Source: an uncultured Clostridia bacterium (lineage in GTDB: Bacteria > Bacillota > Clostridia > TANB77 > CAG-508). From it: a DNA stretch of 64,000 nt. The stretch lies in contig CAKPGU010000004.1 of NCBI GenBank assembly GCA_934155265.1, positions 46,401 to 110,400 of the forward strand, read 5' to 3'. Shown here one piece after another: positions 56,801-63,624 of the stretch (positions within the stretch are counted from its first letter, which is position 1; each line of letters opens with the position of its first letter). The notes under the pieces are model-generated. The model saw nothing but the letters and a program-made list of their open reading frames with translations, was not told where the DNA came from and ran no database searches. The position numbers were made by a program, and so were the translations under genes.

Positions 56801-57130
56801 TGCTGTTAACTCTAATGTTATTTTATCTGGACTTTTAGCATTCATGGTCATTTCTTCGCCATCTGCTGTGTAATATTTTGTTACCACATTACCATTTACA
56901 GATACTGGTAAATTAATCATGTAAACTCCATCACTTGTTTCTGTTGCATCAACTGTTACTGTTTGCACTCCTAAATTATTACTTTTATCTGTAACCTCGA
57001 CTGAAATTTTAATTACATTTTCAGCCCTTGATCTTCGTATATTATGATATGCTCCAAGCATAATTATTATCGCCATAAATAGAATAAATATATTTCTTAT
57101 TTTTTTTGCAATTATTTTATTTTTTAACAT
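50798..57130 (-). CDS. Front part of giant (~6927-residue) BspA-LRR surface protein
   Basis: 2110 residues as sequenced. Basic N-terminus and membrane helix (about 14-27), a folded N-domain (35-190), and a Thr/Glu-rich low-complexity linker (about 190-293) typical of wall-spanning stalks. Next comes a short beta domain, then five LRR blocks in direct succession (55660-55290, 54790-54350, 53850-53330, 52830-52320, 51800-51290). Each is introduced by an FLGNTSIQRQYIEKVTF-like cap and WDVSAAGD...AWYTGSNPYQVYIGSN. The first Ig-like module begins after block five and is cut by the frameshift. Start supported by GGAGG and the promoter at 57182. Tandem LRR blocks without Ig spacers are a feature only of this end. 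Confidence 0.9.
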   Translation of the reverse strand: MLKNKIIAKKIRNIFILFMAIIIMLGAYHNIRRSRAENVIKISVEVTDKSNNLGVQTVTVDATETSDGVYMINLPVSVNGNVVTKYYTADGEEMTMNAKSPDKITLELTADELQSKTVQLSTDYDTKEVTAKDSSEKELFYNKMLTSENGEVILSGYMPLSAELEVNEIDVSTLTDVVLPSDNQTMKKAYEFSLFKTEVVQKEESTETNTDTTETEKGTESEPQTQADTEENTKPVESNTTTNTTTNSTTETPEENTTTTTTTETPTDKTEEKTEEKTENKTTTETKRVEYKPEDYEEELKVNIKYTTKEENENIIIYQLLDNDTVFEKETTAEDDETFSCSMSKIEGESKLRYVLTTSTTDEDVKPVGPNPGENVGATEISGMLKSTSNESTQSSLFLDNPYNIYRRDIAQVIFTYSGVYTEDSSRQWDVSALGDNSVIAWYETIGSGDYRVYIRAASGRTIYANPNSSYLFAFIGNSLSSINDSSYGTETIQFNGLLDTSKVTNMRSMFYYMGTLNMTRLDLSGFNTSNVTNMDFMFWGIKIDCHDGSTFELYLGDKFYTSNVYSMLQMFCNSKIRTLYLGEHFDTSQVSDMRNMFYGMKDLTSLDLGPAFQNIGTYYSNLFGTTSSSLNIYVSASIYASSKSLKQNASTSTAVITITDGTIIQKYTSGGISTGDTRILKSTASENSYINGFLGNTSIQRQYIEKVIFVNSTSSANSTKWDVSAAGDNSVIAWYTGSNPYQVYIGSNGTIYANEDSRYFFAYIGYGNSCTATSVIEDASGIFDTSKVTNMSYMFYYTGLTAMTSLNFSTNLPNFTTSNVTNMTRMFYQTGWKCMTELNLGNKFDTSKVTNMNGMFTLTGQCEMKTLNLGSNFNTSKVTNMANMFNGCSSLTSLSLGNYFYTTNVTDMTSMFDSLGKYRMTTLDLGPAFTRIASTNSGFASNLGNSNTKIYVSNAIYQDTTHFKLNSSSSTTIEVTTGATLVNRDGSTAISGMLKSAASETSQISGFLGNTNIQRQYIEKVTFLNSTSSANSTKWDVSAAGDNSVVAWYTGSNPYQVYIGSNSTIYANPDSSYLFNYIGFSNKCGSKEVIAGLNLLNTSKATNMSYMFNYTGYYVMIGLDLGSNFDTSNVTNMDYMFCLTGYNAMKSLDLKSNFYTSKVTSMQGMFKQMGGVGLTTLTLGSHFDTSKVTDMSWMFCGMGSLTALDLGSYFYTSKVKNMDYMFFITGSEKMTTLKLGDNFNTTNVTSMSYMFSTMGTKALTTLDLGPAFTRIPSTNTDFAKDLGNSNTKIYVASDIYKDKTHFKLSYNSSTTIAVTSGATLVNRDGTGDGTLKSAVNEVLATSGFLGNTSIQRQYIEKVTFLNSTSSANSTKWDVSEAGDGSIMAWYTGSKPYQVYIGSNGTIYANENSSYLFSYVGYDAACTATDTIVNINLLNTSKATNMSNMFRSTGSNAMTSLYLGDNFDTRNVTNMNNMFIETGYHEMINFDLGNNFDTSKVTNMEAMFMNTGFESMTSLNLKKKFDTGNVTTMNHMFCQTGRNSMTSLILGDKFDTKNVKDMTSMFYAAGYYKLTSLSLGDKFDTGNVVTMENMFRQIGPSMTNLDLGAAFTRISINNTDFATGLGGSNTKIYVANEIYGDKTHFKLGDSSSTTIEVTTGATLVGKYNMPAKAVLRSAASETSDTSLFLNNPYGIQRKYIEKITFVSSKLDANNYSNWDVSAAGDKSVVAWYTGSNPYQVYIGSNTTIYANEDSSCLFSHIGNASTCTATDVIVNINLLNTSEVTNMTRMFYATGARAMTKLDLGDNFDTSNVTNMAIMFFETGYNSMTRLNLGDKFDTSNVTDMHAMFYFTGLVSLESLDLGNKFNTSNVTNMSTMFMSTGASKMTSLNLGSNFNTSNVTNMNAMFFMCGKAALTSLSLGNQFYTTNVTDMTSMFEECGNGAMTSLDFGPAFTRIADSHDKFLTLCGKVGVTYYVPESIYNGNSYSFKMSANSSTTFEDEGLKGRCIIVLKYQPTLTRVSATVNTTAKTLTVNVRGAVDSTKYTGNADRSIVANTTSFANNLKVYLDGELASGLSKSVSLVSSSSTGVQYQIVISGFETAGIKQRKELQRLEW

Positions 57131-57181
57131 GATTTTCCTCCGTTTTTTTTCGCAAATTTCCTATCTTATTTCTCTATATAT

Positions 57182-57210
57182 TTTATATCACAATGACTGT
57201 TTTTTTTCAA
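57182..57210 (-). promoter_or_regulatory. Sigma-A promoter of the first giant gene
   Basis: Minus strand: -35 TTGAAA (57205-57210), 17-bp spacer, -10 TATAAA (57182-57187). The leader contains GCGAAAAAAAACGGAGG, as at the other giant gene. Confidence 0.75.
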
Positions 57211-57231
57211 CATTTTTCGTCGTTTTTTTCG

Positions 57232-57262
57232 AAAAAAAAAGTGCCAATTTTAGCACTTTTTT
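57232..57262. terminator. Bidirectional intrinsic terminator upstream of the first giant gene
   Basis: Stem AAAGTGC/GCACTTT (57238-57244 with 57253-57259), 8-nt loop, A-run on one side and T-run on the other. It is 16 bp after the stop of the AT-hook gene and is the counterpart of the terminator at 33858-33889. Confidence 0.7.
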
Positions 57263-57278
57263 CTTGTTTATTTTTTTA

Positions 57279-58496
57279 TTAAAATTCTTGCATTTTTGCC
57301 TTTTTATGTAGAGTTGGCAAGCTCTTATAAATTATCTTAAAACATGAAAATTTTTCTAGTTCATTGTCTTCCAAACAATCCAAATAAATGTCCAATTCTT
57401 CCAATGTTTTACATGCAGAAATAATTGCTGGATGTAAGTTGGTTTCAAACATCAATTCAATTCCTAATAATATCGCACTTTTTTTAGATTTTCCTTCTCT
57501 TTTATACATCAAATTATATCCTTCTCTAAAACGTGCTCTCATTGAATTTTTATATTTGTCTAATGGCAATATGTAATTTTGTTCTATTACATCAGAAATT
57601 TTTGTTCCTCTATTTTGTAAAACTTCATTTTTTACTTCTTCTTTTGTGTATGGCAAATACACTTTTCCATCTTCTTCTGATATTACAAGTGTGTTATTAT
57701 CTTCCAAATTATTTTCTATGACTTTTTCTTCATCAATAATAAAGTTTAGTCCATCTTCATTTGCTTCTATTTCTGTTAAGTTTGTAAGTTTAAAGTTTAC
57801 TGCATTGTTTTTTCTTTCCAAATTATCTATTACATAGTTTATTTTAAAATCTTGATTTGTTGTAATAGCATAATCGTCTCCTTGTTTTTCAATTAATATG
57901 TAAACTCCACCAGATACTATTCTTAACATTGCTTCTCTTACTATGATATAAGATGTCTGATTAGCTTCTGTGTATACATTATATTCTGTTTTTTCTAGTT
58001 CGATTTTATAATTATTTTCCAACAAAATTATTTCTGTTAAGTTACCTTCTGTATGCATTTTTATAGCACTTTGGTTATCTGCTATTGTTTCGATATCCTT
58101 TAATTTTGGCTTTCTGCCACGTTTTCCTGGAGTCTTTGTAGCTTTTGCTTCTTTGGCTTTTGTTGTTTTTGCTATTTTAGTAGTTTTACTGCTTTTAATT
58201 CCGTCTTCTATTTTTGTTAACTTTTTCTTTTTTCTTTTTTTATCTTCTTCAGCTTCTTTAATCTCTAATCCGCCAATATTACCAAAAATATCATCAATTT
58301 CGTCGTCATCATCTTTGATTACTCTAATAACTTTTCCACTTGAATCTCTTTGTGGTTGCATTTCTCTTGCAATTTCTAGATTCATGTTTGCAGTATCTTC
58401 ATTAGGTTCGTCATTGTTGATACCAAAATCTATTTTATATACATTATCTTCAATTTCATCAGTTTCTTTTGTTTTTCTCAATAAATTTTCAGCCAT
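57279..58496 (-). CDS. Uncharacterised cytosolic protein with AT-hook-like motif
   Basis: A 405-residue protein I cannot assign to a family. An acidic N-terminus (1-80) includes KDDDDEIDDIFG; a Lys/Thr/Ala-rich stretch (86-123) leads to GKRGRKPK (about 124-131), which contains the AT-hook core RGRKP. After it come a beta-rich middle (145-260) and a helical C-terminus (290-400). No signal peptide or membrane segment. Strong TGGAGG site and its own promoter; the transcript ends at the terminator just before the giant gene's promoter. The possible DNA-binding motif and the location suggest a regulator of the neighbouring surface genes, as inference. The Lys/Thr/Ala tract is similar in composition to the tail of the pseudo-peptidase at 5992-6705. 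Confidence 0.7.
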   Translation of the reverse strand: MAENLLRKTKETDEIEDNVYKIDFGINNDEPNEDTANMNLEIAREMQPQRDSSGKVIRVIKDDDDEIDDIFGNIGGLEIKEAEEDKKRKKKKLTKIEDGIKSSKTTKIAKTTKAKEAKATKTPGKRGRKPKLKDIETIADNQSAIKMHTEGNLTEIILLENNYKIELEKTEYNVYTEANQTSYIIVREAMLRIVSGGVYILIEKQGDDYAITTNQDFKINYVIDNLERKNNAVNFKLTNLTEIEANEDGLNFIIDEEKVIENNLEDNNTLVISEEDGKVYLPYTKEEVKNEVLQNRGTKISDVIEQNYILPLDKYKNSMRARFREGYNLMYKREGKSKKSAILLGIELMFETNLHPAIISACKTLEELDIYLDCLEDNELEKFSCFKIIYKSLPTLHKKAKMQEF

Positions 58497-58545
58497 TTTA
58501 ACCTCCAGTCTTTAGTATTTTTTATAATAGTTACCTATTTCTTTA

Positions 58546-58574
58546 ATTATACATCATTTTCCACTCAATCTCAA
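58546..58574 (-). promoter_or_regulatory. Sigma-A promoter of the AT-hook gene
   Basis: Minus strand: -35 TTGAGA (58569-58574), 17-bp spacer, -10 TATAAT (58546-58551). A shared 19-bp element lies 11 bp upstream. Confidence 0.75.
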
Positions 58575-58585
58575 TATATTTAGTG

Positions 58586-58623
58586 TTACATTTATATTAC
58601 ATTTGATGTGCATTTTGTAATAT
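58586..58623. promoter_or_regulatory. Candidate regulator site: shared 19-mer and inverted repeat
   Basis: TTACATTTATATTACATTT (58586-58604) is also found exactly at 60059-60077. Overlapping it is an inverted repeat ATATTACA (58594-58601) with TGTAATAT (58616-58623). Placed just upstream of a -35 box, as for an activator. Confidence 0.5.
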
Positions 58624-58649
58624 ATTTGTAATATTAATGATATATTAGT

Positions 58650-58699
58650 TATACAAAACAAAGCAATTTGGACACAAATTTTCTTTGAATCCAAATTGC
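58650..58699 (-). terminator. Probable terminator of the TasA-like gene
   Basis: A 10-bp stem GCAATTTGGA/TCCAAATTGC (58663-58672 with 58690-58699) with a 17-nt loop, followed on the minus strand by a T-rich stretch broken by G. It lies about 70 bp after the stop of the gene at 58767. Confidence 0.6.
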
Positions 58700-58766
58700 A
58701 AATTTATTTATATTCTATTGTTATTCTTGTTTTGTTTACCAGTTATAGTCTATTTTCATGTGCATC

Positions 58767-59951
58767 CTATTTACCAGGAGCTTCTGTAGAACCGATTGTT
58801 GATCCTTTAACTAGACCAATATTAACTTTAACTCCTCCACCATGAGATGCATAGTTAATACAGTCAACATCTTGACCTTCTAGCCATAAATATATTCTTA
58901 TTCTAGTAATTCTGTTTGGTGCAATACCAAAAGTAGTTGTTCCATTAGTTGTGCTTACTAAGTTTTGAACACCCTCTTTAATTGTATAATCTGAAGTTGA
59001 TTTCTTAGTTGTTTGAAGAACATTTTGTTTTTCTAAGTTAGCTTCTGTTCCATCCCACTTATAAATATCGCTAATTGTTTGACCAATAGCAGAAGATTTT
59101 AAAGCATAAGTTGGCATTTTAGTAGTAAGATCAAAACCTTTTGTTCCATCTTCTAGAGTCTTTGTAGCATATGCACTTGCATCTGCCTTAGACCAAGTAA
59201 TTTTGTTATTATTTTTAACTATGTATTCAACATGGTCATCAGCATTTGGTTCCCAAATAGCAACATCAGATATTGGAACTGTTGAACCTCCAACACCTAA
59301 GCCTGCAGTTTCTTTTAATATATCAGTTTGTGAAGCGTTAACATCAGATGTAGTAACATATTTACAGAATGCAACTCTTGCTGTGTTTTGTAAACCTGTA
59401 GCAGACTTAGAAGTATCCATAATCTCTAATGAAGAATCATAGTTTAATTGTAATACATCATCACCCTCTGATTGTTTAGATGAATTCTTTAAAAATATAT
59501 CAAAAGCAAAATATCCAGGGAATTTCATATCCGTTGTAGCTTCAGTACCTTCTACTGTTGCAACGATGTCACTTAGTTCCTTAGAGTTTGTTACCTTACC
59601 TCTAAGCATTTGTAAATCTTTATCTGTACCACTAACTTTACCTAAAGTAGAAACTGGCAACATCTCTGATGGTGAAATATTATGGTGTCCTTGATATGCA
59701 TTCTTAGTTATACTAAGTTGTCCATCTTCATCACCTAATGTAATACCATTCATCCATTTATCAGCATCCAATGAGATTTCCAAACCTTCGGCAACCTCTA
59801 CTGTACCTCTTAAGTTTGTAATAGATACATTCTTTTGAGTAGAGAACCATGCATATGTTGAAATAATAAACATTACTGCTGCAATTAAAATAACAAAAAA
59901 CATTGCATTTAACTCTGATTTTCTTTTGTTTTTCTTGTTTTTCCCCTTCAT
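58767..59951 (-). CDS. TasA/CalY-like SipW-dependent secreted protein
   Basis: A 394-residue exported protein. Basic N-terminus, hydrophobic helix (about 15-32) and TYAWFS (32-37), the recognised signature of SipW-cognate signal peptides, followed by a NVSITNL strand. The body is beta-rich, with LEISLDADKWMNG and, near the C-terminus, RIRIYLWLEGQDVDC, a segment common in camelysin/TasA-like proteins. Two Cys at the end. It has its own strong promoter and a GGAAG ribosome site, but no peptidase next to it, so processing probably depends on the peptidases encoded about 50 kb away. Most likely a biofilm-matrix or surface-fibre subunit. Confidence 0.8.
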   Translation of the reverse strand: MKGKNKKNKRKSELNAMFFVILIAAVMFIISTYAWFSTQKNVSITNLRGTVEVAEGLEISLDADKWMNGITLGDEDGQLSITKNAYQGHHNISPSEMLPVSTLGKVSGTDKDLQMLRGKVTNSKELSDIVATVEGTEATTDMKFPGYFAFDIFLKNSSKQSEGDDVLQLNYDSSLEIMDTSKSATGLQNTARVAFCKYVTTSDVNASQTDILKETAGLGVGGSTVPISDVAIWEPNADDHVEYIVKNNNKITWSKADASAYATKTLEDGTKGFDLTTKMPTYALKSSAIGQTISDIYKWDGTEANLEKQNVLQTTKKSTSDYTIKEGVQNLVSTTNGTTTFGIAPNRITRIRIYLWLEGQDVDCINYASHGGGVKVNIGLVKGSTIGSTEAPGK

Positions 59952-60019
59952 ATCTTTCTTCCTTTCTTGAGTTTTTTATTTTTTATTTTTTATTTTATCT
60001 TTTTTCATCAATTAACTTT

Positions 60020-60048
60020 ATTTTACTATCTATTTTTATCTTTGTCAA
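60020..60048 (-). promoter_or_regulatory. Strong sigma-A promoter of the TasA-like gene
   Basis: Minus strand: consensus -35 TTGACA (60043-60048), 17-bp spacer, -10 TAAAAT (60020-60025), leader of about 62 nt. Confidence 0.8.
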
Positions 60049-60058
60049 CAATTTTATA

Positions 60059-60077
60059 TTACATTTATATTACATTT
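60059..60077. promoter_or_regulatory. Second copy of the shared 19-bp element
   Basis: Exact copy of the 58586-58604 sequence, 10 bp upstream of the -35 box, with ATATTACATTT occurring twice in direct repeat (60056-60066 and 60067-60077). Candidate activator site shared with the AT-hook gene. Confidence 0.5.
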
Positions 60078-60080
60078 GTG

Positions 60081-60158
60081 TGTCAATTTGGGGTCGGTGT
60101 TTTTTTTGACACTTTTGTCGATTTGGTGACAATTTGGTGTCGGTGTTTTTCTTGACAA
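60081..60158 (+). repeat. Two REP-like units within the RAYT 3' end
   Basis: Two direct copies of the element TTTGGTGTCGGTGTTTTT...TTGACA (60081-60111, with GGGGTCGG variant, and 60128-60158). They encode the last ~24 residues of the RAYT frame, including the repeated KKTPTPN/EKHRHQ reading. Confidence 0.8.
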
Positions 60159-60931
60159 GCTTCTTTAATTCTACGCCTGTTAACCCTTGTTACTCTAGCG
60201 AGTTGGGTAACATTGGTTCCACTAATATTTTTGATTTTTTCAATATTTTCTACTAATTTTTTATCATTTAATTTATTGAAATAAGCCCCTATTTTTGTAA
60301 CTTTTTTTATGTCTAATTTTTGCACAATAATCTCAGCTAACTCATCATCAGTTAACCTATTTATAATTTCATAATCTGCATAATCATCTAAATCTTTTGA
60401 AGGTGTTTTTTTAAGAGTATAATTTATAAATTCATCTAAATTATTATTATAATAATGTAACAAAACTTTTTTATCTATAATATTTCTTTTTCCTTGACCT
60501 AAATATTCTTGATAACTACTCCACTTGTAGTTTTGAGTTAATTCAATTCCAGCTTTTTCTGGATTTCTGTGGACATATCTGCATACCTCTAAAAAGTATT
60601 CCAGATCTTCTACTTTTTTACTTCTAAATCTATCACGAAATAACGTACCTATTCTCATGTATTTTTTATTAAAATATCTTACATATCGTATTTGTAAGCT
60701 TTGCATTGCTTTTGATAATATTGGATTCTCACACCTCATAACTATATGCACATGATTCCCCATAAGGCAATATGAATGTACTGTGAATCCATATTCTTTT
60801 TTAGTTTCCAGGAGCTGTTTTAAAAATATCCTCCTGTCTTGTTCATCATAAAATATTGTTTGATCATCAATTCCTTTTAATATGTTGTGATATGTTTTGG
60901 AACTGCTAAATGTTCGCATTTCTCTCGGCAT
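60083..60931 (-). CDS. REP-associated tyrosine transposase (RAYT, Y1/HUH)
   Basis: A 282-residue single-strand nuclease of the TnpA_REP/IS200-like class. The HUH motif is GNHVHIV (58-64; His60, His62). The FRDRFRSKKVEDLEYFLEV segment and the CRYVHRNPEKAG motif with the likely catalytic Tyr119 follow. The C-terminal part (about 190-258) is helical, ending in a helix-turn-helix-like VTQLARVTRVNRRRIKEA, as in RAYTs with a DnaA-like C-domain. The final 24 residues are translated from two REP copies and are unlike any domain. RAYTs are usually domesticated single-copy enzymes that act on REP elements; copies lie at its 3' end, upstream of it, and at 63664-63797. AAAGGAG site before the ATG. Confidence 0.9.
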   Translation of the reverse strand: MPREMRTFSSSKTYHNILKGIDDQTIFYDEQDRRIFLKQLLETKKEYGFTVHSYCLMGNHVHIVMRCENPILSKAMQSLQIRYVRYFNKKYMRIGTLFRDRFRSKKVEDLEYFLEVCRYVHRNPEKAGIELTQNYKWSSYQEYLGQGKRNIIDKKVLLHYYNNNLDEFINYTLKKTPSKDLDDYADYEIINRLTDDELAEIIVQKLDIKKVTKIGAYFNKLNDKKLVENIEKIKNISGTNVTQLARVTRVNRRRIKEACQEKHRHQIVTKSTKVSKKTPTPN

Positions 60932-61147
60932 TTGTTCTCCTTTCTTTTTTTCGATTTAATTTTGTTTTTCGATTTTTAATTTTATTTTATTTTTGTTATG
61001 TTTTTGCCTTTTTTAAATTTTTTTTGCTATATTTTTTGTGCTATATTTGGCCAGAACAATATAAAAAATATGAAATAATTATTTAGAAAAAATGAATGAA
61101 TATGTCAGTTATTATAGCACATTGAGATTGTTTAGTCAAGAGAAAAA
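60932..61147. other. RAYT upstream region, no gene
   Basis: Very AT-rich leader of about 180 nt between the promoter at 61111-61139 and the RAYT start. I see no coding frame or stable RNA structure. Confidence 0.5.
61111..61139 (-). promoter_or_regulatory. Promoter of the RAYT gene
   Basis: Minus strand: -35 TTGACT (61134-61139), 17-bp spacer, extended -10 TGCTATAAT (61111-61119). It begins eight bases after the REP hairpin, giving a strong promoter for a transposase-like gene, with a long AT-rich leader. Confidence 0.7.
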
Positions 61148-61215
61148 GTGACAATTTGGTGTCGGTGTTTTTTTTGACACCCCTGTCAAGAAAAACACCG
61201 ACACCAAATTGTCAC
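61148..61215. repeat. Head-to-head REP pair forming a 25-bp perfect hairpin; terminator of the sipL-yunB unit
   Basis: Left arm 61148-61172 and right arm 61191-61215 are exact reverse complements, with an 18-nt centre containing GACACCCCTGTC. It begins 18 bp after the yunB stop and is followed on the minus strand by TTTTTCTCTT, so it can act as an intrinsic terminator. A BIME-like arrangement of the same unit as at 63664-63797. Confidence 0.85.
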
Positions 61216-61233
61216 CAAGTTGTTCCAAGTTGT

Positions 61234-61917
61234 TTATTTTATCACATTCAAAACTTCATCCTGTCCCACGCCATCAAAATTATAATAAGTATCAGGAATA
61301 TTCCCAACAATAACATGTTCAGCAAGAACAACCTGATTAACCACATTCTCTTTATAAATCTTTAAAGGAGTAGCCACCTTCATATCACAACTAAAATTCA
61401 CCCACACCCTGTGCAAAGTCTGATTAATGCCTTGGGCAACAAACTCGCTCTTAATTTCAGTATCTAATGTACCCAACATCGAAAAACTTATTGGAATACT
61501 AGGTCCATACTCTGCAAGCCAATATGAGCCGGTCAAACTCCCAAAAGGAATATAAATTTTATTCTTCTCCATCTTTTCAAATTCATTTTGAATGCTTTCA
61601 GTCAAATCAGAAATCATATTATTAATAGGAAGAACATTTGCCCTTATCACTGTCACATTTCCTGTCTCATCCCTTTCAACCGTGTACAACTCTTCGTATT
61701 TATACTTTTCCATAACGACTGTCGACTGCTGATTCGTTATAATCGTCGCTTTAGCCTTCAACTTTTCTTGGCACAAAGCTTCAAACATCGGATCTATCCT
61801 TTTAAAAGCCGCCCTCAAAGCCACAAAAACAATTATTATTACAGCAATCACAACAATACTTTTTCTCAATTTATAGATTTTATATTTATTATAATTAGAA
61901 GGAATTTTGCTCTTCAT
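61234..61917 (-). CDS. yunB: Sporulation protein YunB-like
   Basis: A 227-residue membrane-anchored sporulation protein. N-terminal basic stretch and one membrane helix (about 19-36), then an extracytoplasmic domain with the family's pattern: ANVLPINNMISDLTESIQ, IPFGSLTGS, GPSIPISFSMLGT and a C-terminal VPL/GNIPDTY-type segment. YunB is a mother-cell (sigma-E) protein of unknown mechanism conserved in spore formers. I chose the ATG at 61917 (GGCGGAG seven bases upstream; the protein then starts MKSKIPSN); the frame is open up to 62004 but those extra residues are unlike the family. It follows the SipL-like gene closely and is probably co-transcribed. Confidence 0.85.
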   Translation of the reverse strand: MKSKIPSNYNKYKIYKLRKSIVVIAVIIIVFVALRAAFKRIDPMFEALCQEKLKAKATIITNQQSTVVMEKYKYEELYTVERDETGNVTVIRANVLPINNMISDLTESIQNEFEKMEKNKIYIPFGSLTGSYWLAEYGPSIPISFSMLGTLDTEIKSEFVAQGINQTLHRVWVNFSCDMKVATPLKIYKENVVNQVVLAEHVIVGNIPDTYYNFDGVGQDEVLNVIK

Positions 61918-62011
61918 GTATTCTCCGCCACGTTTGCCACAAAAATTGCCTAATACAAATCTCCTTCTTGAATAAATCTTATCAATTTTATCCATTCGCA
62001 CCACTCAAATT

Positions 62012-63592
62012 TTATGCCAGAACAATTGGCTCTTTCGCTCTTTTTAGCACAAACTTAGGAATATAGATTTTTTCTCCGGCATTTAATTTATTTGGATTTT
62101 CCATCCCATTTACTCTAGCAATATCGTCAACCGTGCTTCCGAACCTTCTCGCAATTTTCCACAAAGTATCCCCTGCTTTAACCACATAAATAACCACGCT
62201 GTAATCTTCCATGTCATCATCTTCTTCCATAGAAATGTTTGAAATTACAGGGATTGTTGAATTTCTATATGCACTAACCTCAAAACTCAAATCAATATTT
62301 ACACTGACTGTTCCAGCTTGATTTTCAAAACTTTGTGAATCAATATCTATATTTGTATCAACTTTGCAATCATCTAGGCCTTCAATTCCATCAACTGTCT
62401 GTTCAAAAGGAACCACTGCCTTTTTAGAATTAATTGTGCTCGTATCTGCCTCCATAAAAATAAAGTTAAGTTCAACCTCTCCCTCAAATTTGATTTTGCC
62501 ATTCATCTTATTTTGCTTCTCGATAGTTGGATTTACCTCAACATCGATAATCTTACTCTGTTCTACATTTTGCAACTCTGGCACATTGACCTTTTCTCTG
62601 ATGCTACACGTACTTTTTCTGCACTGTTTGTTAGAAATCGTATTAACCATCGTCTGATCAAAATCCATCTTCTCGCCTGGGCAGTACATATCTTGAATGC
62701 TCTTAATTTCTTTTTCTTCATATACGATGCAAGAAATTTCAACTTCCATCTCAATATATACAGTGTGCTCCTCCACTGAATTAGGCTTAATAATGATATT
62801 TTTTATCAAATAAGAAGGTTCGCAAATATTATCTTCCTTTATATTAGGCATATCTATGAACCCTACAAGTGGCAAACGATTTCGAGTAGTACAAATTCTG
62901 CCATCTTCAGTTAGATAAATCAATTTAACTTCCACCTCTGATTTTGCCAAGATTTTATTGTAGCTAATTTTGATATCCTTATCAACCAAGCACACTTGCT
63001 CGCCCAAAATCTCTGCAAGATTATCTGTAGTCGGAATCGAAATATTTTCTTTAATAGATGACTTTGTCATCCCATCACCCAGCAAGGAATTTACCCTCAT
63101 AGTTTTACTAAGCACTTGAATATTACTATCATTCATGTCTGTTATAATGTCAATTGGATCTTTAGAATATACTTTAACAGACACCTCAACAGAAGCTTTT
63201 ATAGTAATCTTTCTTCCATTCAAAATCTTACATTCAATAAGTTTTATAGTAGGTATCAAATCAGCATTCATCCCCTCCTGCAAATCAGGAACACTTATTG
63301 TCTCAGAAAAATCCAATCCTGTATTCAATCCTCTAATATTATCATTCATATTCTCTCTTGAGCTAGTATCAGCAAGATACATTATATATGTAAGAACATT
63401 TCCATCAATTCTTATTTTTCCATCCATCATCTCTTTTTTATATATGCATATGGTTCCACTCGTGTTTACAGTACTTAATATATCAGGCTTTGAATCTGGC
63501 ACTATCATGTCACCTTGTATGCTTATCATTTCTTTCTTTTCACAGATAACTTTTTTAACTTTTAAAGTCTCTTTTGTCATATTTATTTCCAT
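62012..63592 (-). CDS. sipL: SipL-like spore coat morphogenesis protein (DUF3794/SPOCS + LysM)
   Basis: A 526-residue protein, close to the length of Clostridioides SipL (the SpoIVA-interacting protein). The N-terminus (IQGDMIVPDSKPDILSTVNT) and a later VPELQNVEQSKIIDVEVNP segment are typical of SPOCS/DUF3794 domains, of which I see about three in tandem (residues ~20-150, 160-300, 310-450). The C-terminal LysM domain (about 471-516) has YVVKAGDTLWKIARRFG and the NPNKLNAGEKIYIP end. In clostridia this protein links the SpoIVA coat base to the forespore. Start ATG 63592 follows AGGAGG at eight bases. Followed by yunB; a sporulation operon. Confidence 0.88.
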   Translation of the reverse strand: MEINMTKETLKVKKVICEKKEMISIQGDMIVPDSKPDILSTVNTSGTICIYKKEMMDGKIRIDGNVLTYIMYLADTSSRENMNDNIRGLNTGLDFSETISVPDLQEGMNADLIPTIKLIECKILNGRKITIKASVEVSVKVYSKDPIDIITDMNDSNIQVLSKTMRVNSLLGDGMTKSSIKENISIPTTDNLAEILGEQVCLVDKDIKISYNKILAKSEVEVKLIYLTEDGRICTTRNRLPLVGFIDMPNIKEDNICEPSYLIKNIIIKPNSVEEHTVYIEMEVEISCIVYEEKEIKSIQDMYCPGEKMDFDQTMVNTISNKQCRKSTCSIREKVNVPELQNVEQSKIIDVEVNPTIEKQNKMNGKIKFEGEVELNFIFMEADTSTINSKKAVVPFEQTVDGIEGLDDCKVDTNIDIDSQSFENQAGTVSVNIDLSFEVSAYRNSTIPVISNISMEEDDDMEDYSVVIYVVKAGDTLWKIARRFGSTVDDIARVNGMENPNKLNAGEKIYIPKFVLKRAKEPIVLA

Positions 63593-63624
63593 GAAAATAA
63601 CCTCCTCTACTTCTTTTTTTATTA

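Noticed and set aside
8161..57130. Mollicute origin because of DUF285 repeats
   Set aside because: Spore genes are present, UGA serves as a stop codon and UGG encodes Trp, so the genetic code is standard.
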